In this document: piece by piece, positions 53,424-64,000 of the stretch
Position numbering within the stretch: the stretch's first letter is position 1
Layout of the letters: every line of letters begins with the position of its first letter
NCBI GenBank assembly: GCA_029204225.1
Contig: CM055100.1
Coordinates: 65,001-129,000 of the forward strand
Length of the DNA: 64,000 nt
Source of the DNA: Diphasiastrum complanatum
Taxonomy: Eukaryota > Streptophyta > Lycopodiopsida > Lycopodiales > Lycopodiaceae
Reading direction: 5' to 3'
Program-made: the position numbers and the translations under genes
The notes under the pieces: model-generated
Databases searched by the model: none
What the model saw: the letters and a program-made list of their open reading frames with translations, nothing else
What the model was told of the DNA's origin: nothing

Positions 53424-55030
53424 AAGCTTTCTGTGTTGCAATAGACGGTACAGGTATCATCAACTAACAACTAAGTGGAATCTACCTAGTCCGTATTCTC
53501 TCACGTGCGATTCATGGCCTATCTAATTGCTTCCGTATTTGCTGTTTGGCTATGAAGGAGGTTGAAACTGAATTATATTCCTACAAGAAGAAAAAACTAC
53601 TCCTTGTTTGTGTCAATCACTGAAGATGCTGAATCCCTGTCTACACATAGCAAGGTGGCGGGGGGAGCATGTTTTTGGCCATTTGTATGCAGTTTAAGAA
53701 GTGGAAGCCAACATCAGGACATCAGGACATTCGGGCAGCTTTTATCAAAAAGAGAAGCTATTCTACAATCATTTCAATCTAGTCCTAATATATATCTTTT
53801 TGCATCGCGATTGCTTTCTAACTTTTCTCTAAAGTTTCCTTTTCCTCTGCATCTACTAAGCGCAGCCTTTGCCAAAGCTAACAGCTTCCCCTACAAACCG
53901 CATTCACAATACCCAGTGCATTGACAATGCACAGGCAGAAAAGGCCAGCTGCCTTTCAAGAAGGTTTTGAGCAACACTGCCTTGCCTCAGCCAATCCATA
54001 AATTCCAAAGTGAGTCCAGTCTGAGACAAAAATACTAGTTACTTTCCAACCAATTTATGTTTAAGCATCCATAAAGCCTTTGGAAGCAACTACAGCACAG
54101 AAAGCGGGCAAAAAACCCTTCCTTGAAGGTTGTTGGAGCCTGGAGCTGGTCCACCCCACCTCCCAACCCACATCAATCTATCGTCACAAAAATCATATCT
54201 AAATATCCAGCACACAGTCCCTCATTATTAATCACATTGAAAAGTAAGTTGAGCAGCAGGAATGACATGCAAAGGTAATGAATGGAATCTGGTATTACGT
54301 GCAAAAATAGAGTTAGACTTTCTCTAGAAGTATGAGGAGGAAAGCGATGGGAACGAGCGGAGGAGACGCAGATAAGTGTAAGGGTGACGAATCACGATGA
54401 TGAAGAAGTGGAGGTGCACACTCACTGCCAGTTTTCTATGGTAAGAACAGGATGGGTCTCTTCAAAGTCTGGAAAATTTAGAATATCTCTAAAATATTTC
54501 AAAGATAATGACCTAGAATAATTAAGAATATGAATGGCATATTATAAAGAGAGGAGACTAGAGCAGGATTTGATAAAGAGAGAGTGGACTTTTTAGGGTT
54601 TCAACGGGGGGAAATGGCGATGTAGTGAGAATCGTGTGTTTTGTTGCTAGCTTCGGTTGGTTGCTTCTATCATGTATTGTTATCGTGAATGAAAGTGAAA
54701 GTTGTCAAGTTGCAATTGGAAGCATAATTGGAAGTTCATATACAGGCCTAACTAATACAACATACCATTATCTCCACCCTACCCTTGGGAAAACGTATTG
54801 GAGCAATAGATTCGACAAGGCAGTTGCCCGACGCACAATGATACATCATACAATCTCATGTTTTTCACCATCTCCCAAGCCTCCTCCACTCATCCCACAT
54901 TCAAGGTTTGTGAATTTGAATGCTTAGGATACTACAGAACGACACATTATGTCCCTGGCGCAATGAAACTTATAACTATTTGGATATTTGTTTATTTATC
55001 CCTAACAACTAAAGATAACATGATATGCAC
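53424..55030. other. Probable promoter and upstream region of the transporter gene
   Basis: No ORF with recognisable content. The stretch from 54300 to 54650 is purine-rich on the plus strand. I could not single out a TATA box for the transporter with confidence. Confidence 0.4.
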
Positions 55031-55270
55031 TTATAGCAACCTCGGATCACCTGTCACATGTGGAGTTACATTCCCAATAAAATAGTGCTTCCCTTGCGAA
55101 GTTAACTTACAAGCACAAGCCCGGTGAGGCGCAAGCCTAGGAAGAACGAATTTAATTTGCTTGTCAAGTCCTTCAATTAGAGCATAATGCCATGTATCGT
55201 TGGAAAACACGAGGCATTGTAGATTCACGGGCCCCTGGAACCCATGCCCATTTTCTAGCACGAGCACGCT
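55031..55270 (-). CDS. Coding-like minus-strand ORF of unknown function, possibly a gene fragment
   Basis: A 78-codon minus-strand frame with ordinary, non-repetitive composition: VLVLENGHGFQGPVNLQCLV, FSNDTWHYALIEG, FVLPRLAPHRACACK, HYFIGNVTPHVTGDP. It differs from the AT-driven frames around it and shows no retroelement motif. It could be an exon or a pseudogene of a host gene lying about 1.7 kb upstream of the transporter start, in the same orientation. There is no Shine-type or splice evidence that settles it. I do not recognise the family. Confidence 0.35.
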   Translation of the reverse strand, partial: SVLVLENGHGFQGPVNLQCLVFSNDTWHYALIEGLDKQIKFVLPRLAPHRACACKLTSQGKHYFIGNVTPHVTGDPRLL

Positions 55271-55800
55271 ATCCTAAGAAAGAAAAAGAAAAAAATGAGC
55301 GAAAAGAGAACAACCGAGCAATCTGTAAAGATTAAGAACAAGCAAAAAGACCGACCATTGCGGTAATTGCCAAATCCATTAGTCAGGGGACCTTGGCCCA
55401 AATGCAATCCCTTTATGACCGTCGTCATTCACACCCATGGAAATACCTTACGTAAGCCACAAACTTTGAAACTGACATAATTAACCCACTTTCTTAGAAT
55501 CGCGGGCTATTGATAAATCAGACAGGGAAAGGGAGAAATAATAATTATAGCCAATTGGGGATGGGAAACACGAAGTGCATATCATGACCTGGCACCAAAT
55601 CAGTAAGATTATGAAATCTGGGAAATCTTCAAGAGGTAGATCAGTGGGATCATGGGTATGTCTGTCAACTAAGCTCATAAGCAATCTAGTTACCTACACC
55701 AGAAGACCACAAATGAAATTCACTCTTAAAGAAAGTACCCCATCCTTCATTCGGAATTGGTAATCAGAAGACCTCGTGCACTTCATTATTAGAGCCAACG
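55271..55800. other. No gene seen
   Basis: AT-rich DNA with short frames on both strands and no motif. Confidence 0.4.
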
Positions 55801-57300
55801 ACTACGAGATGTCAAATTTTAGAGTTTAGGACTCATTTTGATCCACAAATGATCAATAAGAGTGATTGGTAGCTTGGGATCTTGATCTATATCAAGACTA
55901 GCATCCAATTCTAGCTTCTACTTGACAATTTCTAGTGATCCAAGCAAGAACAATAAAAAAATGATGATCAAACGGCTTCACACGTGTGAAGTATTGTCAC
56001 TGTACTGCCTGATAACAAAAAATCAGTTTACTTAAGAAATACAAAGCATTCGTTCACAAAGAATTACCTTAAGAGAGTGAAAACACAATGATAGCTCCCA
56101 AACAAATGTTTCTCAAGATTAACCTCTCAATGGATCCATCATGGATCAAGTACACAATCATGATAATCTCTCTCTAGGCTGCTTCCAGCACGTGTGGGAC
56201 GTGTGTTGCTTTTTTGGAAAGCCAAGACACTATGCCATTGCAAAGAAAGGTAACAAAAGCACTTGTGGACCTCCTATCCACCTTATCACCTGCAAAATCA
56301 ACATCCGAATATGCCCTCAAAGCAAGGTTAGATCCATGATACAAAATGCCAAAGTTCTTGGTGGCCGAGTGATAAATTTTATAGTTTTTAGGACAATAAT
56401 GATTGTACTTAACAATCATAGAGAGTTATTGGTTTTTAATCAATGGATCTATCAAGTTCTACACATTAGACCTTGATCTAGATTCACTACACATGGATTT
56501 AAGCAAGAGCAATGGATCAACACATCATAAATTAGTGAGAGTGGCCTCAAACGTGTGGAGTACTGTTCACAGTACGGCCTGCACCTGAAACAACAAGTAC
56601 AATAGTCCTAGATAGCAATCACTCATAGAAATCACAAGACAAATGACTAGAAATCTCACAAAAGTGTAGAATGCAAAAGTCTCATCAATCTTCTTAGCAA
56701 AATGATGATCCTTTTATGGATCAAGTACATCCACGAGTCTGGTACAGTCCAGCAGGTCTTCACATGTGTGAAGAGTGCCACATCACTCAGATCTATCCAT
56801 TTGATCCATCCTTGATCCTTATCCAAAAGTTGACCGTCTAGAATATGGCTAAAATCCAAAAAGCTAGTCTCCTAGAATATAGGAATATTCCCTACAAAGT
56901 AGGATCTAAGAAAAATGGTCAACTCTTATCTTCTAGTACTCTATACACACGTGTGAACATCCACTTGCCATGTGGGAGCATTTACTCATGCACATGCAAG
57001 GAAAGGCTAATTTCTAGGTGACCAGTCAACTTGACTAAAAAACTAGTCATATCGTGTTCACTCTAACTAGATTGATACAAAATCAATTTAGATATATACA
57101 AGTATGAAAAGTACATCCTTTCACACGTGGGAACAGGCTCCACACGTGTGAAATCAGATCATCAACATTATTCTAATGTTTGATGACAAACCAATAGATT
57201 TTGCACAGATTGGCTTACCTTACCTACACTATAACTTAGATCAAGTCTAGTTATAGTAAGATAGATTAGGGAGCCTACAAGTCTTCTATATAGTGTGATG
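55801..57300. repeat. Degenerate LTR-like repeats with TTCACACGTGTGAA motifs
   Basis: 55840-56140 and 56440-56740 share an order of words: TGATC...CTTGATCTA, AAGCAAGA, CACGTGTG followed by AGTAYTGTYAC and GTAC(T/G)GCCTG, then ATGGATCAAGTACA. They look like two decayed copies of one LTR flanking the RNase H fragment at 56174-56419. The palindrome CTTCACACGTGTGAAG is perfect at 55976-55991, near-perfect at 56758-56773, and partial at 56946-56957, 57120-57131 and 57140-57152. Confidence 0.5.
56174..56419 (-). pseudogene. Ty1/copia RNase H fragment
   Basis: Minus-strand frame NFGILYHGSNLALRAYSDVD, FAGDKVDRRSTSAFVTFLCN, GIVSWLSKKATHVPHVLEAA. It has the first RNase H aspartates (YSDVDFAGD) and the copia-typical STSGF-like block. 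It is separated from the RT at 57345-58131 by about 925 bp of LTR-like and unassigned sequence. Confidence 0.8.
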
Positions 57301-57344
57301 TCCTCAAAGGATGCTTCATCATCACCATTAGAGACTTTCACATC

Positions 57345-58131
57345 TTACTCCATAGGAGTTTCTACTCCTTTACAATCTTTCATTTCAAACTTTTCTAATA
57401 TAGAAGAAGCATATTTGGATTGACAAATAAAACTCAAATCTTTACCTCTTGATACTTCTATTCCTAGTATGAAATGAAGAACATCAAGATCCACCATTTT
57501 AAACTCTTTAGACAATGCTATTTTCACTTCTTGTATACCATCATGATCATTTCCACTAAGGATAATGTCATCTACATACAAAATGAGAATGATGACTTTA
57601 CCATCATTGAATCTTAAGTACAAAGAAGGATCATAAGCACTTACAACAAAATTAATAGAGTTTAAGAAAGCATTCAACCCAGAGTACCAAGTAGGTGCTT
57701 GCTTAAGCCCATAAAGGCTTCTTAGCAACAAACATACTTTTCCTTCTTGATCTTCTTTGATGAAGCCCTCGGGTTGCCTCATAAAGATCTCCTCTTCCAA
57801 ATAGCGATTTAGAAATGCATTAGTCACGTCAAGTTGAAATAGAGGCCAATTGATAGTAGTTGCAAAAGAAATGATCAACCTTATGGAAACTAGTTTAGCA
57901 ACAGGAGCAAAAGTTTCATCAAAGTCTACTCCCTTGGTTTGCAAGAACCCCTTTGCCACTAGCCTTGCCTTGTATTTGTTGATGCTTCCATTTTGGTTGT
58001 ACTTCAATCTATAGATCCATTTGCACTCAAGTGGTCTTCTTCCATGAGGAAGATCCACAAGCTTCCATGTATGATTCTCCATAAGAGCATCATACTCTTT
58101 TTGCATGGCATCCCTCCATTCTTGTGACTTC
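57345..58131 (-). pseudogene. Ty1/copia reverse transcriptase, nearly intact
   Basis: Minus-strand frame 58106-57345 runs 253 codons without a stop: AMQKEYDALMENHTWKLVDL, KARLVAKGFLQTKGVDF, FDETFAPVAKL, LDVTNAFLNRYLEEEIF (first Asp), LYGLKQAPTWYSGL, ILYVDDIILSG (YVDD active site) and LHFILGIEV. All catalytic aspartates are present. The reading continues upstream of the first M as SQEWRDAMQK into the SINE insertion at 58132-58218. It ends at a stop after CKGVETPME, at the RT/RNase H boundary. Confidence 0.9.
58117..58131. repeat. SINE target site duplication, left copy (15 bp)
   Basis: CATTCTTGTGACTTC. It is repeated without change at 58219-58233. Confidence 0.9.
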
Positions 58132-58218
58132 GTGCCAACGGGGTTGGCTCAGTTGGTTAGCTTGACATTCAAAGTTTCTTTGGTCTCAGGTTCGAGCCTC
58201 CCCTTGGAAACCAAGAAG
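58132..58218 (+). mobile_element. 87-bp tRNA-derived SINE
   Basis: The 87-bp insertion has an RNA polymerase III box A (TGGCTCAGTTGG, 58145-58156) and box B (GGTTCGAGCC, 58189-58198) 32 bases apart, as in a tRNA. It ends in a small hairpin (CTTGG-AAA-CCAAG, 58203-58215). Perfect 15-bp direct repeats flank it. This is target-primed retroposition rather than a resident tRNA gene, and no cloverleaf acceptor stem or CCA-adjacent end can be formed. It splits the copia RT reading frame in SQE. Confidence 0.88.
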
Positions 58219-58233
58219 CATTCTTGTGACTTC
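58219..58233. repeat. SINE target site duplication, right copy (15 bp)
   Basis: CATTCTTGTGACTTC, identical to 58117-58131. Confidence 0.9.
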
Positions 58234-59500
58234 ATAGCATCTTCAAAACAACTCGACCCATCAAACATAGATGTTAGAAAAGTGTAAGAGGTAAGTGAAT
58301 GAAGATCTTCCCTTTGTTCACCTTTGTCAACATAGGTGAGCCTTGATGGCTCGGCCTTCCTTCTTGTAGACCTTCTTGGAGCTCTCGGTTCTTGAGGTGG
58401 ATCCTCAAGATCTTCATCACATGTAGGCTCCTCCTCAAATCTTGCAAGATCCTTTAACTCTTTTTAGTGATAGGATTATAGACTCTATATCCCTTGCTAT
58501 TTTCAGCATAACCAACAAAGATTCCCTTTATGGCTGTAGGATCGTCCTTCTTTCTTGTGTCTAATGATTGAAAAACATAGCAAGTAAATCCAAAGATTCT
58601 AAGATCTTTGAGATTTGGCTTCTTACCAAATAGAGCCTCATAAGATGTTATGCCTCCAATGGGCTTACATAGCAATCTATTACATAAATAAGTTGCACAA
58701 ATAATAGCCTCTCCCCAAAAAGACTTAGGTAGAGATGAATCTTGCCTTAAAGCCTTTGCACACTCACAAAGAGTTCTATTCATTCTCTCGGCTATACCAT
58801 TTTGTTGAGGACTATAAGTACATGTAAGCTCTTTTTTTAATACCATTGTATTTACAAAACTCTATCATCTTGGTGGAGATATACTCTCCACCATTATCAC
58901 TCCTCAATACTTTTACTTTAGCATCAAGTTGATTCTCAACTAGAGTATTGAACTTTACTAGTTTTGAACTAGACTCAAACACTTTATTTTTGGAATCCAA
59001 AAGTTCAATCCAAGGTATCTAGAGTAATCATCAATAAAAGATACATACATTAATGCACCTCCATTAGATTCTTGAGAAAAAGAGTGCACATCACTATGAA
59101 TGAGATCTAATGCTTTAGTAGATCTAGTGGAAGAGTTAACAAAAGGTAGCTTGTGTGCCTTTGAGAGGCTACAATCTTCACATCTTTTTCCACACTTTGA
59201 GAGTGTCTTTGGAAGGCTGAGAGCAAGATCCTTGGTGCATAGCATCTCCATTGATTTGAAGTTGGGATGGCCCAACCTTTTATGTCATAGCTCCACTTGA
59301 TTGAGCTCCTCCTTAGCCATGTTCACACTTCAAGAAAAACATTAGCATCAAGCTTAAAAAGCCATCCTTGCTTGAATCCCTTTACAATTCAAGTATCATT
59401 CATCATTATGGAGCAAACACCTTGCTTAAAATGGACATCTAAACCATCATCCATCAATTGTCCTTATAAAGACCCTAAAGGATTGCTCTTAAGATGAGAA
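58234..59500 (-). pseudogene. Ty1/copia GAG-pre-integrase and integrase, minus strand
   Basis: From high to low coordinates: VGQL-type piece LMDDGLDVHFKQGVCSIM (about 59467-59400). After stops comes the frame 59275-58958 with GHPNFKSMEMLC, CGKRCEDCSLSKAHKLPF (zinc-type cysteines) and LDLIHSDVHSF. Next is KVLRSDNGGEYISTKMIEFC (58930-58870), then 58846-58454 with TCTYSPQQNGIAERMNRTLC (catalytic E), SFWGEAIICATYLCNRL and GIFVGYAENSKGYRVYN. A frame change at the A/T run 58829-58835 separates the D and E blocks. The linker 58453-58234 has FEDAMKS just before the SINE. Confidence 0.85.
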
Positions 59501-59509
59501 TAGGAGAAC

Positions 59510-59941
59510 ACAATAGAAGAGAGTATGGAGCCAAACCGCCCAACCAATCCTAGATCAAACCTGGATCTAGCCCCAAGCCATGCCATGTGAAGCAAGAGGA
59601 GAAGAGAGAAACTGGTAACCTAAACCCAATATGTCGACGGGAGAATCCCTACCTCATTATATAGAGAGTAGAGTCATGTGCATGTAACCATGCAATCCCC
59701 ATGCAGGTCAACTATAAATAGATCACATCTCTTCATGCAGTTCTCCTGCCTATATCCGTCACACAGACATGCAATACTCCATATGTCTCAATTAGAGTGT
59801 CTAGGTCCTCTCAAGGTAATTAGTCACAAACTAGCCTTGACATGGAATTAAACCATGGCATGACCAATAATCTCGAACACTGGAGGGCCGGTCTACCATA
59901 TTAGGACTATTCCAGGTCCTTAATCGAATATGGCCATAACA
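59510..59941 (-). repeat. Copia-type LTR, minus orientation, with polypurine tract
   Basis: On the minus strand it starts TGTTATGGCCATATTCG at 59941, directly after purine-rich TTTAAGGAGGGAAGTA (59957-59942). It is the same family as 23671-24150 in the opposite orientation. A polypurine tract before it means it is a 3' LTR, with its internal region at higher coordinates. Its own end is cut at about 59510, where copia pol of the lower-coordinate fragment begins. Confidence 0.75.
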
Positions 59942-59957
59942 TACTTCCCTCCTTAAA

Positions 59958-62900
59958 CTGCTTCTATCCTTAGAAGCTCCTTAAAACAAGAAAGAATTAC
60001 AGAATAGTTCCTTTAACTTTCAATATTAACCTAGGAAATCATTATCCTTAGTTTGACTTTCATATTAAACAAGTACTCAAAGATAAACCAATTTCCAATC
60101 GTTAATCTCTGTTCTGGAGTACGACTAAAGTTTGAAAAATACACTAAGCAATAAATTTCTCAACTAGGTTATACTCAACACAAGCTAGTAATATCACTTT
60201 CATGTAAAATACTTACATGAACCACTGAGTTAAATATTCTCTAACTTAGGAGATTAAAATTAAAGAAAATAAATAATAATTACAGTCTGAAATTATCCAC
60301 AAACTCTGGCAGACAATTTATAAAAACTTCCAAGTACAAACATCCTTAGAATCCAATTCTAAGATATGATAATTCATTCAAATATAATCTCTAGGAGAAT
60401 CATTAAGATATAGAATGATTAAAACTCAACTCCCAGAATTACAAATACTCTTTTGAGTTAAATGCTCCTATTCCTAGCACCAAATGCAAGAAAATAACAT
60501 TCATTCAACTTAATAGACTTGTCTGCCTCCTATGATAACTGGAGATCCAATCAAAAGAAAAAACTGTACTTAAGCATCTACAGACCATATACAATAGCAT
60601 AATAGCATCCACTAGATAAATTAAATTCTCTACAAGTAAAATAACTTTCCTCGTGAGAATTTCTGTGAGATCCATAGATTCTCAATTAAAATACTGAAGT
60701 AGAGAGATTCAAAACACTGATTCGAATTCTTACTCAATTAATAGACCAAGACTTAATCGTCACACCTAAGAATCATCACAATTCCGAATAATCCTCTGAC
60801 AATAATTAAGTATCTATTTATGATCCGTCAATCATAAATATTTAGATTCGTATGATTCGTCAATCATAATTTTCTGGAATCCAAAACCCATAATCATTTA
60901 TAAGATATTGGAGTATATGTCCAATCATAACTCAGAAAAAGTAAGAATCATTCCAAAATCTTTTCACTAAGAAAATACTGGATTTAGAAATATTCTTCAA
61001 CCAGGATTCTTTAACTGAAGTGCAAGATTCAAATTCTAGAAACCACTGGTAATTAAAGACTGAACGCATACCAAAATGACGATCATCTTCAACCACAAAA
61101 ACTTTAGATTACAATCTAGAATCAAATCTAGATACCCAAAGTCTTGTTGAATATCAATTCAAATTTTATTCTTGGTTTCATTATGATTTGTTATCCAATT
61201 GAGCGCTCTGGGATATAATCACTTATGAGCTGAGTCTATTCCTTAACTAAGGAAGACTTTATCCCAAAAATATTGTATATCCAATGCACATAATTTTAAC
61301 TGATGATCCCAAATGATTCACTAATAATGTGTCTTACAAGTAATATAAAAAACCATCAGTTCCCAGTGAATCCTCATCACACTGATTGTTTTACCAATTA
61401 ACTTCATCTTGGAGTAATCAACTACTCAAGTTAATTGCCAATGATCTAGAAATCTCAAATGTCTAGGATCAGATCTCAATTATACTAGTATGACACCACA
61501 TTTAGATCCTCATCCACATTTATAAATTAATCCATGAATCTCCAATCCAAAGATTTGTTAACTCTGCAAGTATCTGTCAAAACAATACTTGATCACATGT
61601 TTATGTTCACCGACTAGGTTAAGTGCACCAAATAACCCTAGTAACCAGGAATACACAGAAGATTCATACAAGATTAATCGTGCACATATGTGAATAATCT
61701 CACTATGACCCAGTACATAAACACATTTTTATCTGGCAGATTCCTCCAGAACCCACATATGTTACTCACATATCTCACTGAGATCTTGTAACTCAGTTAC
61801 AAATGATTTTCTATTTCTCGTGAGTAAATAACATATTCGAGAAATCTTTGAGACGAATAACATTTAATCTCAACAGTTTTCCAATCCAACTTACTTCTAA
61901 TTACATAATTTCATCCACTCAATCAACCGCTCTCTAATCCTACTACTAAACTAAGATTAGGTTGATTCCGTACAGAACTCTCAGACTTAAATTCTGATCA
62001 AACTTACTTCTATTCCAATCAAAATGGAATTAGTAACCTTTGACCTTACTGTACTACTTATAGATAATGATTCAAATATTAAACTTTTCAAGTTCCAGAT
62101 TGTCCACACAATCCCTAAAGAATTCCTCTTATTCAAAAAGGATAAGAGGAATTGTCCAATTAGGTATCTTACTCTGAATCTATCCGAAATTACTTTCAGA
62201 CCAAATCTCATTTCTATACCATAGTTGGTTCTCTTCCAAAAAACTATGCAACCTACAGATTCCCAAATAGAATTTTATCCCACCACTTCACCCCTCCTTT
62301 TAAAGAAATTATAAATTTCAATAAAAGTTAGCTAGAAAGATGGTATATGAAAATATTTAAATCCAAGAAAAGTCAGTAATAAGTGCATTCCACAAAAGGA
62401 TTCACTCTATTCAACAGGACTTCCCCTTCAAATATTTTCAACCCGAATGACAAAAACTACCATTCCATCAAAATTCATTTATGCAAAAAGAGATATTCTA
62501 GGTTTAATAAATTGAAACATTTAAACCATAGAATTTATATGAATTCCATGTCTAGTCACACAAGTAGTAATTTATATGACATAACAGTCATTCAGAATAA
62601 TAACTTCATGTTGAAAAACATCATATAAACCACTCTGATGTCCTACATTTGAGAAATTACTAAGTAAAGGATTAATTAAGAAAGCGAGAAATAGATTTGA
62701 GCCCTCTGATTTTGTAAATAATGAGATACCACATTGGGATCTAGATTAAATCTCAAAATTTATCAAAATACCCCACATTTGATCAGACGGTTTTATTTTT
62801 TCCATATCGCGACTAGGTACTAAAACACACCATTGATCATCAAATCTTTACAGTCCTAGAATTCCCTTTCCAAAATTACTGATGTCTCATACCATCAACT

Positions 62901-63500
62901 TTTCCTTCCAGAAAATCCTTAACCGCCTTATCTGATATTCTAAAGATCCATTGATCATCTAGTTGTCTTATAATCCATATAGGATATTATCTCTTGTTCC
63001 CTTACTTTGGAAAATTCATTATTTGGATGACTAGCATGCCTATCAGATGGATACCACAAATCCACGTCTGATCCTGTGACTTAAACAGAATAATTAACAT
63101 GGTTCAATATTACATTCTGATCTTTTCTGGTTAATGAATAAGCTTCAAATCCCCTACTGATGCATCAAAATTAGGGACAAGCTTCTATCAACTAATAGAT
63201 CCAATGTAATCCAAGTATCAGATTCCACTTCTAACATCACAATTGACATCCAAAACTACGGACTCAATGGTCACAAAGATCAAGCTAATTGTGTCTCTCT
63301 CTGTACTTGCATTATCACGCTCAACGTTCAAGCTGCAATTATCACTTCAAGCCTTTGTACTCACTGTTGATATTAATCAGCGTGCAATTTTCTCCTACTA
63401 CTGTATCGTTCTTTGCGTATTTTGTTTGAATCGTTCATCTTGAATACTTCTGCTGCTAATTGTGGGGCTTCCAATCTATCAACCACGCTCGCTCAAGCTT
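59958..63500 (-). other. AT-rich region upstream of the minus 3' LTR, no recognisable pol
   Basis: Should be the internal region of the element that owns the LTR at 59510-59941. I saw no gag, RT, RNase H or integrase motif on either strand, and the longest frames are about 60-80 codons. Local word repeats exist (GTCAATCATAA at about 60826 and 60864, CCAATCATAA near 60921), but there is no regular array. Confidence 0.45.
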
Positions 63501-63529
63501 CCACTGCCAGTCCCGTCATTTTATGACAA

Positions 63530-63975
63530 ATATCAAATAGTCCACGTCTGGGTTTATTTGTTTCCACACAGAAGGACCCATTTCTTGGAACAACAGAAAG
63601 CATAAATAAATTTCGTTGTCCTCTACAGAATATGAATACATTGCAACTACATCAGCAATGAAGGAGATCATATGGCTTAGAAGGTTGCTTCAGAATTTGC
63701 AATTTTTGCAAATCGGCCCTACCATACTTCAGGGCAACAATCAGAGCTATATAGCTCTATCTCTGAACCCATGAACTCATGCTAGAATCAAGCACATAGA
63801 GGTTCAGTTTCATTTTCTTAGAGAGAAGCTTCAGAACAAGGATGTTGTAGTAAGCTACCGTCCTATAGACCTATGTTGGTTGATATTCTGACAAAACCAT
63901 TGTCAAGAGAAAAACATTCTACTTTGGTAGGATTGTTGTCTCAATTTAGATTCAGATTTGTAGCAGTAAGCTTAA
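63530..63975 (+). pseudogene. Ty1/copia RNase H tail and polypurine tract
   Basis: Reads SGFICFHTEG, then ISLSSTEYEYIATTSAMKEI, IWLRRLLQNLQF, ILQGNNQSYIALSLNP, HARIKHIEVQFHFLREKLQN and a broken ILTKPLSRE end. A polypurine tract, AGCTTAAGGGGGA (63969-63981), follows. It matches copia B at 17750-18162 closely, word for word in many places. After the tract comes ATCACTC instead of the TGTTGG of copia B, so the LTR is missing or the junction is rearranged. Confidence 0.82.
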
Positions 63976-64000
63976 GGGGGAATCACTCTCTCAAGAATCT

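Noticed and set aside
58132-58218. Functional tRNA gene
   Set aside because: Boxes A and B are present, but no acceptor stem forms, and perfect 15-bp direct repeats flank the unit, which marks a retroposed SINE.
1-64000. CRISPR arrays, bacterial operons, rRNA or organellar insertions
   Set aside because: No regularly spaced identical repeats with unique spacers, no ribosome-binding-site-led operons and no rRNA-like blocks were seen. The gene content is wholly nuclear plant plus retroelements.

Overview
The window is nuclear DNA from a land plant. It holds one intact host gene, a PDR-type (full-size ABCG) ABC transporter on the minus strand at 44865-53283. The gene has 24 short exons with clean GT-AG junctions. 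The rest is almost entirely nested, decayed LTR retrotransposons. Their primer sites match plant initiator-Met tRNA (copia and chromovirus) and tRNA-Asp (Tat/Athila-like gypsy). The sequence does not settle which plant group this is. No bacterial-type genes, CRISPR array or organellar genes were seen.

Layout. 1-590: gypsy gag fragment. 1922-2233 and 9978-10290: the two halves of one copia reverse transcriptase, split by a Tat-like gypsy element at 2234-9977 (target duplication CTCAA). 10291-23367: two pol-less gypsy copies in tandem, sharing a central LTR (13441-14347). The second copy has a tRNA-Asp-like primer site, a 1.6 kb repetitive leader and a gag interrupted by copia element A (16471-19913), which itself contains copia B. 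23368-24168: two related LTR remnants. About 26700-32400, minus strand: a Tat-like element reduced to integrase plus a very long post-integrase reading frame. 32400-33060: copia RT fragment. 33528-39791: a complete, recent Ty3 chromovirus with 358-bp LTRs and target duplication GTAAA. 39990-42684: two copia fragments head to head. 44865-53283: the ABCG/PDR gene. 56174-59500, minus: decayed copia pol with an 87-bp tRNA-derived SINE inside it. 59510-59957: an LTR with polypurine tract, followed to about 63.5 kb by AT-rich DNA without recognisable genes. 63530-63970: another copia RNase H tail.

The only gene likely to serve the plant is the transporter, which encodes 1463 residues and has every ATPase motif in place. 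None of the retroelements looks autonomous. The least expected signal is a post-integrase reading frame whose C-terminal domain is shared by two different Tat-like elements, at 8679-8969 (+) and 27053-29979 (-). I do not recognise this domain. It is the best candidate here for something undescribed.
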